From assembly GCF_049803795.1 (NCBI RefSeq), contig NZ_JBNAGJ010000002.1, positions 1 through 64,000 of the forward strand: a stretch of 64,000 bases of DNA. Reading direction: 5' to 3'. The translations under genes were made by a program, and so were the position numbers. The notes beneath the pieces are model-generated. The model saw nothing but the letters and a program-made list of their open reading frames with translations. It did not search any database and had not been told where the DNA came from. This DNA is from Thalassobius sp002708925 (GTDB taxonomy: Bacteria; Pseudomonadota; Alphaproteobacteria; Rhodobacterales; Rhodobacteraceae). Below, one piece after another: positions 45,929 to 55,106 of the stretch. Numbering within the stretch: position 1 is the first letter of the stretch; every line of letters begins with the position of its first letter.

Positions 45929-46459
45929 TTATTGTAGTGTTTTTTTCTCAGCTTCTTGCCACAATTCCGAGAAAATGCCTTTCAGCCGTGCGCCGCCTTC
46001 TGAATCGCCAAATGCACCAATTGCCTGTGACGTGCCTTTGTCTTTCTCGAATCTGTAGCTGTCACTATCCGCCACTATAAAGTGAAAAGGCAAGTTTTCT
46101 ATCTGATCGGGCTGCAAAGTCCGCACTTCCAGATCCGAGCTGGATTTGAATTTCTGAACGAATGGATGATCTTCCCAATCCACGTCATCAGAGCGTTCGA
46201 TCAAAATCTGCACCGAACAGCCCGCTTTTCCCAAAAACTCGGCGGCGCGATCCAGAACGCGCCGATTGCCGAAAACACGGGGGTTTAGACTGCCAGACAG
46301 AACGCATACTTCCTTCTCCGAGAACTTAAACAGGTTCTCAGCCAGAATGGCCGCATGTTCCAGCGAACCGTTATAAACGGGGTCTCCGCGACGCTCTTTT
46401 GCGGCTTTTAACACCAGCGCTCTGTATTTTTCCAATTGCGCACCAAATTCATCAAACAT
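45929..46459 (-). CDS. Unknown soluble protein, possibly phospholipase D-like fold
   Basis: 176 residues, no signal or membrane segment. The start at 46459 has GAGGACGCA; an upstream TTG at 46495 is less likely. The order LFKFSEKEVCVLSGSLNPRVFGN (strand, then a position like the start of a PLD half), AGCSVQILIE and FHFIVADSDSYRFEKDK resembles proteins with one PLD-like lobe, but no HKD motif is present. It is the first gene of the cassette with the membrane protein. The PLD reading is tentative. Confidence 0.6.
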   Translation of the reverse strand: MFDEFGAQLEKYRALVLKAAKERRGDPVYNGSLEHAAILAENLFKFSEKEVCVLSGSLNPRVFGNRRVLDRAAEFLGKAGCSVQILIERSDDVDWEDHPFVQKFKSSSDLEVRTLQPDQIENLPFHFIVADSDSYRFEKDKGTSQAIGAFGDSEGGARLKGIFSELWQEAEKKTLQ

Positions 46460-46706
46460 TGCGTCCTCATAGCAGCCCTTGGCTAAGCCCGTCAATTCTA
46501 CCCATACGAAAGCAGAAGCCCAGACACTCTCCGTATTGTCGTCAACATCCCGTTAATGCCCCGTCATATCCGACCGGATTCGTACAATAACTGCTGCGCT
46601 CGCCGATTGAAAAACCGCGCGGGCTGAGGCATATTTCATACCAGAGCAGACAAACCGGCCGCGACAGAGGGGCAAACCCCCGGCGCATCGGAGCAAGAGG
46701 CAAGAC

Positions 46707-47018
46707 ATGAAACGTATGATGACCGCCGCGATTCTTGTGGCATTCATGGCCCCCATGGGCGCGCAGGTGGCACTGGCCGGGCCGATTGAACGGGCGTGCA
46801 TGTCCTCGCCGCGCAAGGCCGCCGGGTGGCAGCTGTGCGGGTGCATTCAGCGAGTAGCGGACCAGACCCTGACCCGCTCGGATCAGCGGATGGCGGCCAA
46901 ATTCTTCTCGGATCCGCATCACGCGCAGGAAATCCGCCAGTCGGACAATTCCCGGCACGAGGCCTTCTGGCTGCGCTACAAAGACTTCGGCGCGAACGCT
47001 GCGGCCTCCTGTAACTGA
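46707..47018 (+). CDS. Small secreted conserved protein
   Basis: 103 residues with a signal peptide (ends QVALAGP). The mature part has four cysteines (ERACMSS, LCGCIQ, AASCN), which may form two disulfides, and the pattern SDQRMAAKFFSDPHHAQEIRQSD. I recall similar short proteins in Rhodobacteraceae, with no known role. The ribosome site AAGAGG is good. Confidence 0.75.
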   Translation: MKRMMTAAILVAFMAPMGAQVALAGPIERACMSSPRKAAGWQLCGCIQRVADQTLTRSDQRMAAKFFSDPHHAQEIRQSDNSRHEAFWLRYKDFGANAAASCN

Positions 47019-47089
47019 TCCTCTGGAATCTCAGACGATGTTGCCTCGGCGGCGGGCTTAGGCCATGATCCGGAACGAGGAGTGACGCC

Positions 47090-47545
47090 ATGCGCAAATT
47101 TCTGGTGATCTTGGACGACAGCCGCGAATGCCTGAACGCGATGCGGTTCGCTGCAATGCGCGCGGCCCATACCGGGGGCGGGGTGCAGATTCTGTCGATC
47201 GTTCCGCCCGAAGAATTTAACCACTGGATCGGCGTTTCGGACATCATGCGCGAAGAAGCCCGCGAACGGATCACCGTGCATTACGAAGTCTTCGCCAAAT
47301 GGATGCGCGACCGCCAGAATGTGGATCCCGAACTGGTGATCCGCGAAGGCGAGGCCGTGACGGAAATCCTGGCGCAGATCAAAGCCGACCCCGAAATCGG
47401 CGTGCTGGTTCTGGGCGCCGGAATGGACCGCAAGGGGCCTGGCCCGCTGGTCACACAGATGACCCGCAGCGCTGGCACTCTGCCTATTCCAATCACCATC
47501 GTTCCGGGCGATCTGTCCAAGGAACGCCTGGAGGCCATCACCTGA
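47090..47545 (+). CDS. Universal stress protein (UspA family)
   Basis: 151 residues, Rossmann-like fold. It starts KFLVILDDSRECLNAMRFA and has the ATP-binding-type glycine motif VLGAGMDRKGPGPLVTQM near residue 105. Such proteins bind ATP or AMP under stress. It follows the small secreted protein by 71 bases and precedes the repeat-tailed protein. Confidence 0.88.
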   Translation: MRKFLVILDDSRECLNAMRFAAMRAAHTGGGVQILSIVPPEEFNHWIGVSDIMREEARERITVHYEVFAKWMRDRQNVDPELVIREGEAVTEILAQIKADPEIGVLVLGAGMDRKGPGPLVTQMTRSAGTLPIPITIVPGDLSKERLEAIT

Positions 47546-47589
47546 CCTCAGACCGGCTCTGCGCCGGACAGCCCGAAGGGAGACCCCAT

Positions 47590-48570
47590 ATGCTTACACC
47601 GCTGCGCCTGTTCCTTCTGCCTTTTCTGGCGGTCACGGTCTTGATGCTGGGCTGGTCCAACGCCAAAGCGCAGAACAGCAACGATGTGTTCAAACCTGAC
47701 TGGCTGTCCCCCAGCGACGCGCGGTTTCTTCAGACCGGGCTGGCGCTTGAGGGGCTGTATGTGGGGCTGATCGACGGCGATTTCGGCACCGGCAGCCTGC
47801 GGGCGCTGGATCGGTTCATGGCGGGGCGCTACGCGGGCGGGCAACTGAAATACCAAGACCTGAAACCCCTGGTACAGCGGACGATGAAGGCCATTCAGGT
47901 GGATTTCTGGCAAGGCGTGAATGACTTCCCCAACAAGGCCACCTTTCTGGCGCCCATGGCGATCATGGAGCAGGATCGCGACTCTGATCTGTTCACCCTG
48001 CAAACCGCCGATGGCAGCCTGAAAATCCGCATGATCGAGAATGACAAAGACAAAACGATCGAAATGCACGAATGGCTGCTGGACAATCACAAAGGCACCA
48101 AACAAGAGCTGTATCAAAGCTACACCGAGAAGCACCTGATCACCTCGGGGCGGCTGAAAAGCGGGAAAACCGTTTATCTGCGCTCGCAATATGCGCGGGT
48201 CGGGGCGATCATCACCGTGCTGGTCCAATACGAGCCCTGGCAGAAGGCGCGCGGCGCGCTGATCTCGGCCTCGATTTCCTATGATGGCCCCACCAGCCTG
48301 TCGCTGGATCGCCACAGCCCGCTGGGCGCTTTGCTGCAACAGGAATCGCGCCCGGCCAGGCCTGCGCAGCCGGTCACCGGCGGGATTTCGCGGCCCGCGC
48401 CGGGCACGGGCACCCAGCCCGGAAATGGCAGCGCGGGCGGCATCGCCCGTCCGGCCCCCGGCACCGGATCGCAGCCCCCGCAATCTGGCGGCTCGGGCGG
48501 CATCTCGCGCCCCTCGGTGCCTGTTGCCGCGAACAGTTTCGTCCTGCCGGACCTGCCCCCCGCAGACTAG
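47590..48570 (+). CDS. Secreted protein with peptidoglycan-binding-like domain and repeat tail
   Basis: 326 residues. A signal peptide ends NAKAQ. Residues about 45-75 (LQTGLALEGLYVGLIDGDFGTGSLRALDRF) resemble a peptidoglycan-binding type 1 helix bundle. A beta-rich region follows with no protease motif. The tail (residues about 258-312) is a threefold repeat of GGISRPAPGTG with Gly/Pro/Gln spacers, as in surface linkers. The function is unknown. The start at 47590 follows AAGGGAGACC. Confidence 0.75.
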   Translation: MLTPLRLFLLPFLAVTVLMLGWSNAKAQNSNDVFKPDWLSPSDARFLQTGLALEGLYVGLIDGDFGTGSLRALDRFMAGRYAGGQLKYQDLKPLVQRTMKAIQVDFWQGVNDFPNKATFLAPMAIMEQDRDSDLFTLQTADGSLKIRMIENDKDKTIEMHEWLLDNHKGTKQELYQSYTEKHLITSGRLKSGKTVYLRSQYARVGAIITVLVQYEPWQKARGALISASISYDGPTSLSLDRHSPLGALLQQESRPARPAQPVTGGISRPAPGTGTQPGNGSAGGIARPAPGTGSQPPQSGGSGGISRPSVPVAANSFVLPDLPPAD

Positions 48571-48654
48571 AGCTCAAATTTAGAACGATTCCAAACCTTG
48601 ACTTCACCGCCCCTTGGGCGCATATCCAAGGCAAGCCATACAAGGTAATTCCCG

Positions 48655-49218
48655 ATGTTCATCCAAACCGAATCCACTCCGAATCCCGCAACGCTGAAAT
48701 TCCTGCCCGGTCAGGCCGTGCTTGAGGCCGGCACCGCAGATTTTCCCTCGGCTGAAGCGGCGGAAAAATCGCCCCTGGCGCAGCGTGTTTTCGCGGTCGA
48801 AGGGGTCTCGGGCGTGTTTTTCGGCACAGATTTCGTGACCGTCACCAAATCCGAAACCGTGGAATGGGATCACATCAAACCCGCCATTCTGGGCGCCATC
48901 ATGGAGCATTTCCAATCCGGTCAGCCGGTGATGGCTGGCGATAGCGCGGCAGCGGGCGGCCATGCCGAACACACGGGCGAAGACGGTGAAATCGTCGGTC
49001 AGATCAAAGAGCTGCTGGACACCCGCGTGCGTCCGGCCGTCGCGCAGGATGGGGGCGACATCACCTTTCACGGGTTTGAACGCGGCGTCGTGTATCTGCA
49101 TATGCAGGGCGCTTGCGCGGGCTGCCCGTCCTCCACACTGACCCTGAAAATGGGGATCGAGAACCTGCTGCGCCACTACATTCCCGAAGTGACCGAGGTT
49201 CGCCCGGTCAATGTCTGA
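48655..49218 (+). CDS. nfuA: Nfu/NifU-type Fe-S cluster carrier
   Basis: 187 residues. The N-terminal Nfu_N domain (MFIQTESTPNPATLKFLPG) is joined by an acidic linker to a NifU C-terminal domain with the cluster-binding CAGCPSS motif at about residue 157. It carries and delivers 4Fe-4S clusters in the cytosol. It overlaps tsaB by eight bases. Confidence 0.93.
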   Translation: MFIQTESTPNPATLKFLPGQAVLEAGTADFPSAEAAEKSPLAQRVFAVEGVSGVFFGTDFVTVTKSETVEWDHIKPAILGAIMEHFQSGQPVMAGDSAAAGGHAEHTGEDGEIVGQIKELLDTRVRPAVAQDGGDITFHGFERGVVYLHMQGACAGCPSSTLTLKMGIENLLRHYIPEVTEVRPVNV

Positions 49219-49789
49219 CCCGCTGATTTTGGCATTCGACACATCGGCCGCGCATTGCGCGGCCGCTTTGCTGTGCGGTGACCGCGTTGTGACTGCCTGC
49301 GCCGAGGAAATGAAGCGCGGGCAGGCCGAGCGCCTGATGCCCCTGCTTCAAGAGACACTGACACAGGCCGGCCACCGCTGGACCGATCTAAGCGCCATTG
49401 GCGTCGGCGTAGGCCCCGGCAATTTCACCGGTATCCGGATCAGCGTATCTGCCGCGCGCGGGCTGGCCCTGGGGCTGGATGTGCCCGCCATCGGCGTGTC
49501 CAGTTTCGAAGCGATCGCCCTGTCGTCGTCAGATCTGCCTGCGGTTCCCGGCCCGCGCGGGCAGATGTATGTGCTGCGCGGCGCCCCCCAGCTGCTGCCC
49601 CCTGAGGCCCTGACCGCAGCCGTTGCTCTGCCCCCTGCGCCGGCGGATCTGGCCGTCGCGATTGCCCGCTGTGCGGCCGCTCGACTGGCCTTGGGAACAC
49701 AGGTTCCAGCGCCTGCGCCGCTCTATGTGAAACCTGCTGATGCGGCCCCGTCCAAGGATGCGCCGCCGGTGATTCTGGATGACACCTGA
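49211..49789 (+). CDS. tsaB: tRNA threonylcarbamoyladenosine biosynthesis protein TsaB
   Basis: 192 residues, ASKHA fold. It has LAFDTSAAHCAAALL at the N-terminus and the GVGPGNFTGIRI motif near residue 62. With TsaD and TsaE it makes t6A37 in tRNAs. The order nfu-tsaB-rimI with overlapping ends is conserved in this group. Confidence 0.93.
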   Translation: MSDPLILAFDTSAAHCAAALLCGDRVVTACAEEMKRGQAERLMPLLQETLTQAGHRWTDLSAIGVGVGPGNFTGIRISVSAARGLALGLDVPAIGVSSFEAIALSSSDLPAVPGPRGQMYVLRGAPQLLPPEALTAAVALPPAPADLAVAIARCAAARLALGTQVPAPAPLYVKPADAAPSKDAPPVILDDT

Positions 49790-50198
49790 CGCGCTGGCCA
49801 CCCTTCACCGGCACGCCTTTACAGCGCAGCGCCCCTGGTCCGCGCAGGAATTCGCCGCACTTTTGGACTCGCCCCATGTGTTTCTGATTGCCACCGAAAA
49901 CGGGTTTGCCCTGGGCCGTGTGATCGTGGACGAGGCCGAGCTGCTGACCCTGGCCACCGCCCCCACGCATCAACGGCAGGGGCTGGGCCGCAAGATGCTG
50001 GCGGCCTTTGAAACGGGCGCACAGGCGCGCGGTGCCACCCGCGCCTTTCTGGAGGTCGCGGCAGATAATACCCCTGCAATTGGCCTGTACACGTCGGCGC
50101 ATTACCAACGGGATGGCCTGCGCCCCGGCTATTATCAGACCCGCGATGGGCGATCCGTGGACGCCGTGCTGATGTCCCGCGCATTGACCCAAGGTTAA
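49779..50198 (+). CDS. rimI: RimI-like ribosomal-protein N-acetyltransferase (GNAT)
   Basis: 139 residues, GNAT fold. It has the acetyl-CoA motif TAPTHQRQGLGRKML and the C-terminal AIGLYTSAHYQRDGLRPGYY typical of RimI. It acetylates the N-terminus of bS18 in E. coli. Its ATG overlaps the tsaB end by 11 bases. Confidence 0.9.
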   Translation: MTPDALATLHRHAFTAQRPWSAQEFAALLDSPHVFLIATENGFALGRVIVDEAELLTLATAPTHQRQGLGRKMLAAFETGAQARGATRAFLEVAADNTPAIGLYTSAHYQRDGLRPGYYQTRDGRSVDAVLMSRALTQG

Positions 50199-50352
50199 GA
50201 GCCCTGCACCGCCCAAGCACCCTGATCGGGCTCAGTTTCCTGTTGACGCTGTAGCGCTGCTGCGGCCTAAATTCCTCAGGACCAGACATGATCTGCTCAA
50301 GATGCGGAAAGGACGGGCGCACCGTCCCCGCCAACACTGTGGGAGAGTATTG

Positions 50353-51351
50353 ATGACCCTGATGACCAAATTTCTGGGTGCCGCTGCTGCCGTGGCGCTA
50401 AGCGCGGGGGCCGCAATGGCCGAACCTGCACTGGTTTTTGACCTGGGTGGCAAATTCGACAAATCGTTCAACGAAGCCGCCTTTAATGGCGCAACCCGCT
50501 GGGCCGAGGAAACCGGAGGCACCTTCCGCGAGATCGAAATGCAATCCGAAGCGCAGCGCGAACAGGCCCTGCGCCGCTTTGCCGAGGCCGGCGCGAATCC
50601 GATCATCACCATGGGGTTCGGCATGGCCGATCCGCTCAGCAATGTTGCCCCGGATTATCCGGACACCAAGTTCGTCGTGGTGGATGTGACCTGGATCGCG
50701 GGCGATAACATCCGCCAGATCGGGTTTGCCGAACATGAGGGCTCGTATCTGGTGGGGATGCTGGCCGCGATGGCCTCGAAATCGGGCACCGTGGGCTTTG
50801 TCGGCGGGATGGACGTGCCGCTGATCCGCCACTTTGGCTGCGGCTATGCGCAGGGCGCGATGGCCGTGAACCCGGACGTCAAAATCGTTGCCAATATGAC
50901 CGGCACCACCCCTGCCGCCTGGAATGACCCGGTGAAAGGCTCCGAGCTGACCAAGGCGCAGATCAGCCAGGGGGCGGATGTTGTCTATGCCGCGGCTGGC
51001 GGCACCGGCGTGGGCGTTCTGCAAACCGCCGCGGACGAGGGCATCCTGTCCATCGGCGTGGACAGCAACCAGAACCACCTGCACCCCGGCAAGGTTCTGA
51101 CCTCGATGCTGAAACGCGTGGATGTCGCCGTCTATGAGGCAATGAAAGCGGGCGAAGCGGTTGAGACCGGCGTCTTCAACATGGGCCTGGCCGAAGATGG
51201 CGTGGGCTATGCGCTGGACGAAAACAACGCCGCGCTGATCACCGACGAAATGAAGGCCGCCGTTGACACCGCGCGGCAACAGATCATCGACGGCAGCCTG
51301 AACGTCGTCAGCTATTACGAAAACGACAGCTGCCCGGTGCTCAAGTTCTGA
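50353..51351 (+). CDS. BMP-family ABC transporter substrate-binding protein
   Basis: 332 residues. A signal peptide ends GAAMAE. The BMP/Med family pattern is clear: VFDLGGKFDKSFNEAAFNG, GFGMADPLSNVAPDYPD, GFVGGMDVPLIRHFGCGYAQG. Family members bind nucleosides (BmpA/PnrA) or simple sugars. deoD about 12 kb away would fit nucleoside salvage. A terminator separates it from the ATPase gene. Confidence 0.92.
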   Translation: MTLMTKFLGAAAAVALSAGAAMAEPALVFDLGGKFDKSFNEAAFNGATRWAEETGGTFREIEMQSEAQREQALRRFAEAGANPIITMGFGMADPLSNVAPDYPDTKFVVVDVTWIAGDNIRQIGFAEHEGSYLVGMLAAMASKSGTVGFVGGMDVPLIRHFGCGYAQGAMAVNPDVKIVANMTGTTPAAWNDPVKGSELTKAQISQGADVVYAAAGGTGVGVLQTAADEGILSIGVDSNQNHLHPGKVLTSMLKRVDVAVYEAMKAGEAVETGVFNMGLAEDGVGYALDENNAALITDEMKAAVDTARQQIIDGSLNVVSYYENDSCPVLKF

Positions 51352-51377
51352 TCGCCGGCCAACTGGCTATGAAAACG

Positions 51378-51407
51378 GGCCGTGCTGGGAAATCGGCACG
51401 GCCTTTT
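51378..51407 (+). terminator. Intrinsic terminator inside the BMP transporter operon
   Basis: GGCCGTGC and GCACGGCC form an 8-pair stem with the loop TGGGAAATCG, followed by five T residues. It lies 27 bases after the binding-protein stop and 20 before the ATPase start. It probably lowers expression of the membrane components relative to the binding protein. Confidence 0.8.
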
Positions 51408-51426
51408 TGCCGAAAACGGGGGGCAC

Positions 51427-52962
51427 ATGACAGACGCAGCACCAGCGATCGAGCTGAAGGGCATCTCGAAGGCATTCGGGCCGGTTCAGGCCAACAAGGA
51501 CATCTCGATCCGGGTGATGCCGGGCACGATTCACGGCATCATCGGTGAAAATGGCGCGGGCAAATCCACGCTGATGTCGATCCTCTATGGTTTCTACAAG
51601 GCCGATAAGGGCGAGGTGTTCATCCACGGCCAAAAAACCACGATCCCCGATAGCCAGGCCGCGATTGCGGCGGGCATCGGCATGGTGTTCCAGCATTTCA
51701 AACTGGTCGAGAACTTCTCGGTTCTGGAAAACGTGATCCTGGGGGCCGAAGATGGCGGGCTGCTGCGCCCCTCGCTTTCCAAGGCCCGTAAAAGCCTGAA
51801 AAATCTGGAAAAGGAATACGGGCTAGAGGTGAACCCCGACGCCATCATTGAGGACATCGGCGTCGGGATGCAGCAGCGGGTGGAGATTTTGAAAGCGCTC
51901 TACCGGCAGGCGGACATCCTGATCCTGGACGAGCCCACAGGCGTTCTGACCCCGGCCGAGGCCGACCAGCTGTTCCGCATTCTGGACAGGCTGCGCGCCG
52001 AAGGCAAAACCATCATCCTGATCACGCATAAACTGCGTGAGATCATGGAAATCACCGACACCGTCAGTGTCATGCGGCGCGGGGAAATGACCGCCACGGT
52101 CAAGACTTCGGAGACGAACCCCGAAGAGCTGGCCGAGCTGATGGTGGGCCGCAAGGTCTTGTTGCGGGTCGATAAGGCGCCTGCGCAACCGGGGGGCACC
52201 GTGCTGGAGGTGCAAAACCTGAATGTCACGGATGAGGCGGGCGTGCAGCGCCTGAAAAACGTGTCCCTGAACATCCGCGCGGGCGAGATCCTGGGCATCG
52301 CCGGGGTGGCTGGCAACGGCCAGTCCGAGCTGCTGGCCGTGCTGGGCGGCATGATGCCCGCCACCGGCAAAATCACGCTGAACGGGGACGAGATTGACCT
52401 GACCGGGCGGTATTCCGACGGGCAATCGCGCCGCGCACGCGGCATCGCTCATGTTCCCGAAGACCGCCAGCGCGAAGGCCTGATCATGGACTTCTTCGCC
52501 TGGGAAAACGTCGCTTTTGGCTATCACCGCGATCCGGCTTATCAGCAGGGGCTGCTGATGAATAACGCCGCCCTGCGGGACGATACCGTCGCCAAAATGC
52601 AGAAATTCGACGTCCGCCCGCCCGATCCCTGGCTGGCCGCGAAAAACTTCAGCGGGGGCAATCAGCAAAAAATCGTCGTCGCGCGCGAGATCGAACAAAA
52701 CCCCGGATTGTTGCTGGTCGGGCAGCCCACGCGCGGCGTGGACATCGGCGCGATTGAATTCATTCACAACCAGATCGTCGCGCTGCGCGATCAGGGGGCC
52801 GCGATCCTGTTGGTCTCGGTCGAGCTGGAGGAGATCCTCAGCCTCTCAGATCGGATCGCGGTGATGTTTGACGGCCAAATCATGGGCGAACGCCTGCCCG
52901 ATCAAACCGACGCGGGCGAGCTGGGCCTCTTGATGGCGGGCATGAACGGAAGGGCCGCATAA
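51427..52962 (+). CDS. Sugar/nucleoside-type ABC ATPase with two ABC domains
   Basis: 511 residues. The first domain has Walker A GENGAGKST and Walker B ILILDEPTGVLTPAE. The second has a degenerate P-loop GVAGNGQSELL and signature FSGGNQQKIVVAREI, as in RbsA/YufO-type importers. It overlaps the next permease by one base (TAATG). It energises uptake with the two permeases and the BMP binding protein. Confidence 0.93.
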   Translation: MTDAAPAIELKGISKAFGPVQANKDISIRVMPGTIHGIIGENGAGKSTLMSILYGFYKADKGEVFIHGQKTTIPDSQAAIAAGIGMVFQHFKLVENFSVLENVILGAEDGGLLRPSLSKARKSLKNLEKEYGLEVNPDAIIEDIGVGMQQRVEILKALYRQADILILDEPTGVLTPAEADQLFRILDRLRAEGKTIILITHKLREIMEITDTVSVMRRGEMTATVKTSETNPEELAELMVGRKVLLRVDKAPAQPGGTVLEVQNLNVTDEAGVQRLKNVSLNIRAGEILGIAGVAGNGQSELLAVLGGMMPATGKITLNGDEIDLTGRYSDGQSRRARGIAHVPEDRQREGLIMDFFAWENVAFGYHRDPAYQQGLLMNNAALRDDTVAKMQKFDVRPPDPWLAAKNFSGGNQQKIVVAREIEQNPGLLLVGQPTRGVDIGAIEFIHNQIVALRDQGAAILLVSVELEEILSLSDRIAVMFDGQIMGERLPDQTDAGELGLLMAGMNGRAA

Positions 52963-54056
52963 TGGAGAAGATGCCAAAATGGGCCGATGTGATCCTGATT
53001 CCGCTGATCAGCCTGCTGATCGCGGCGGTGCTGTCTGCGCTGGTGATCCTCGCCATCGGAGAAGACCCCTGGGCGGCGGTGAAACTGATGGTTCAGGGCG
53101 CGTTGGGATCCACCTATGGCTGGGGCTACACGCTGTATTACGCCACGAATTTCATCTTTACCGGGCTGGCGGTGGCCGTGGCGTTCCACGCGCGGATGTT
53201 CAATATCGGAGGCGAGGGCCAGGCCATGCTGGGCGGGCTGGGGGTGGCGATTGTGTGCCTCTATATGCCCTGGCCGCATTGGACGGTGGCGGTGATCGCT
53301 GCCTCGGTCAGCGGGGCGGTATTTGGCGCGGCCTGGGCCGCGATCCCGGCCTATTTACAGGCCAAACGCGGCAGCCATATCGTGATCACCACGATCATGT
53401 TCAATTTCATCGCCGCCGCCGTGCTAAACTATATGCTGGTCAACGTGATGCGTCCGCCGCGCGCGATGGATCCGGCCTCGGCCAAATTCCCCGAGCCCAC
53501 GCACCTGCCCACCCTGCATGAATTGCTGGCCCCCATCGGGATCAATTTCTCCAAGGCCGCACCGGCGAATGTCAGCCTGCTGATTGCGCTGGCGGCCTGT
53601 GTCTTTGTCTGGCTGCTGATCTGGCGGACACGGCTGGGCTATGAACTCCGCGCCTTCGGCCATTCGGAATCGGCGGCGAAATATGCCGGGATCAGCCCGG
53701 TGAAAATCACCATCGTGGCCATGCTGATTTCCGGCGCGCTGGCCGGGCTGATGTCGGTCAACACCACCATGGGCGAGGCCGAGCGCCTGGTCATGAACGC
53801 CACCGAGGGCGCGGGGTTCATCGGGATCGCGGTGGCGCTGATGGGGCGCTCGCATCCGGTAGGCGTGCTGCTGGCGGCAATTCTTTTCGGGTTTCTTTAT
53901 CAGGGCGGTGCCGAGCTGGCGCTCTGGACCAGTATCCCGCGCGAGATGATCGTGGTGATCCAGGCGCTGGTGATCCTGTTCACCGGCGCACTGGACAATA
54001 TGGTGCGGATGCCGCTGGAACGTCTGTTCCTAACCTTGCGCAAACGAGAGGGCTAA
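52962..54056 (+). CDS. ABC permease of the BMP transporter, first subunit
   Basis: 364 residues with about nine membrane segments. Family patterns are AFHARMFNIGGEGQAMLGGLG and GYELRAFGHSESAAKYAGI. It matches the YufP type. It forms the channel with the next permease, whose ATG is four bases downstream. Confidence 0.92.
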   Translation: MEKMPKWADVILIPLISLLIAAVLSALVILAIGEDPWAAVKLMVQGALGSTYGWGYTLYYATNFIFTGLAVAVAFHARMFNIGGEGQAMLGGLGVAIVCLYMPWPHWTVAVIAASVSGAVFGAAWAAIPAYLQAKRGSHIVITTIMFNFIAAAVLNYMLVNVMRPPRAMDPASAKFPEPTHLPTLHELLAPIGINFSKAAPANVSLLIALAACVFVWLLIWRTRLGYELRAFGHSESAAKYAGISPVKITIVAMLISGALAGLMSVNTTMGEAERLVMNATEGAGFIGIAVALMGRSHPVGVLLAAILFGFLYQGGAELALWTSIPREMIVVIQALVILFTGALDNMVRMPLERLFLTLRKREG

Positions 54057-54060
54057 GATC

Positions 54061-55026
54061 ATGGATTATTTGACCCTTTTGCAAATTCTGGACTCTACCG
54101 TCCGGTTGGCGACGCCGCTTTTGCTGGCCTGTCTGGCCGGGCTTTATTCCGAACGCGCCGGCATTTTCGACATCGGGCTAGAGGGCAAAATGCTGGTCGC
54201 GGCCTTCCTGTCCGGCGCCGTCGCCTATGAAACCGGCAATGTCTGGCTGGGCCTTCTGGCCGCGATCGCAGGCTCTTTGCTGCTGTCGGCACTGCACGGG
54301 CTGGCCTCGATCACGTTCCGGGGCAATCAGCTGATTTCCGGCGTGGCGATCAACTTTCTGGCGGCGGGGATGACCGTTGTGGTGGCGCAGGCGTGGTTTG
54401 CCAAGGGCGGGCGCACGCCGTCCTTGCCCAATGAGGCCCGATTCGAGCCGATCCCCCTGCCCGGTGCTCAGGCTCTGGCCGATGTTCCGCTGATCGGCCC
54501 GCTTTATGCCGAGCTGATCTCGGGGCATTCGTTTCTGGTGTACCTGGCCTTTGCCTGCGTGCCGCTGACCTGGTGGATTCTGTATCGGACGCGTTTCGGC
54601 CTGCGGCTGCGGGCGGTGGGGGAAAACCCCGCAGCCGTGGATACGGCGGGCGTTTCGGTGGTTGGGCTGCGCTATGCGGCGGTGGCGATCTGCGGGCTGC
54701 TGTGCGGGATTGCCGGGGCCTATCTGGCGACGGCCTTGCAGGCGGGTTTCGTGAAGGACATGACCGCCGGGCGGGGCTATATCGCCCTGGCTGCCCTGAT
54801 CTTTGCCAAGTGGCGCCCCTGGTACGCGCTGTCCGCGACCTTGCTGTTTGGGCTGCTGCAAGCGGTGGCGCTGCGCTATCAGAATATCGACCTGGGGGCC
54901 TTTACCATTCCGGTGCAGGCGATGGACGCGCTGCCCTATATCCTGACCGTTGTGATTCTGGCAGGCTTTGTCGGCAAGGCCATTCCCCCGCGCGCGGGCG
55001 GCGAACCCTATGTGAAAGAGCGTTAA
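54061..55026 (+). CDS. ABC permease of the BMP transporter, second subunit
   Basis: 321 residues, YufQ type. The patterns are SERAGIFDIGLEGKMLVAAF and FGLRLRAVGENPAAVDTAGVSV. It is the last gene of the transporter operon. About 80 bases separate it from the TauE gene, without a clear terminator. Confidence 0.92.
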   Translation: MDYLTLLQILDSTVRLATPLLLACLAGLYSERAGIFDIGLEGKMLVAAFLSGAVAYETGNVWLGLLAAIAGSLLLSALHGLASITFRGNQLISGVAINFLAAGMTVVVAQAWFAKGGRTPSLPNEARFEPIPLPGAQALADVPLIGPLYAELISGHSFLVYLAFACVPLTWWILYRTRFGLRLRAVGENPAAVDTAGVSVVGLRYAAVAICGLLCGIAGAYLATALQAGFVKDMTAGRGYIALAALIFAKWRPWYALSATLLFGLLQAVALRYQNIDLGAFTIPVQAMDALPYILTVVILAGFVGKAIPPRAGGEPYVKER

Positions 55027-55106
55027 CCTCAGCCAAACCGGAAAAAGACCTCTCTTCACAAGCCCCGCCGCTTGCCAAGCGTCAATCCGCCGCGCTAGGT
55101 AAGTTC

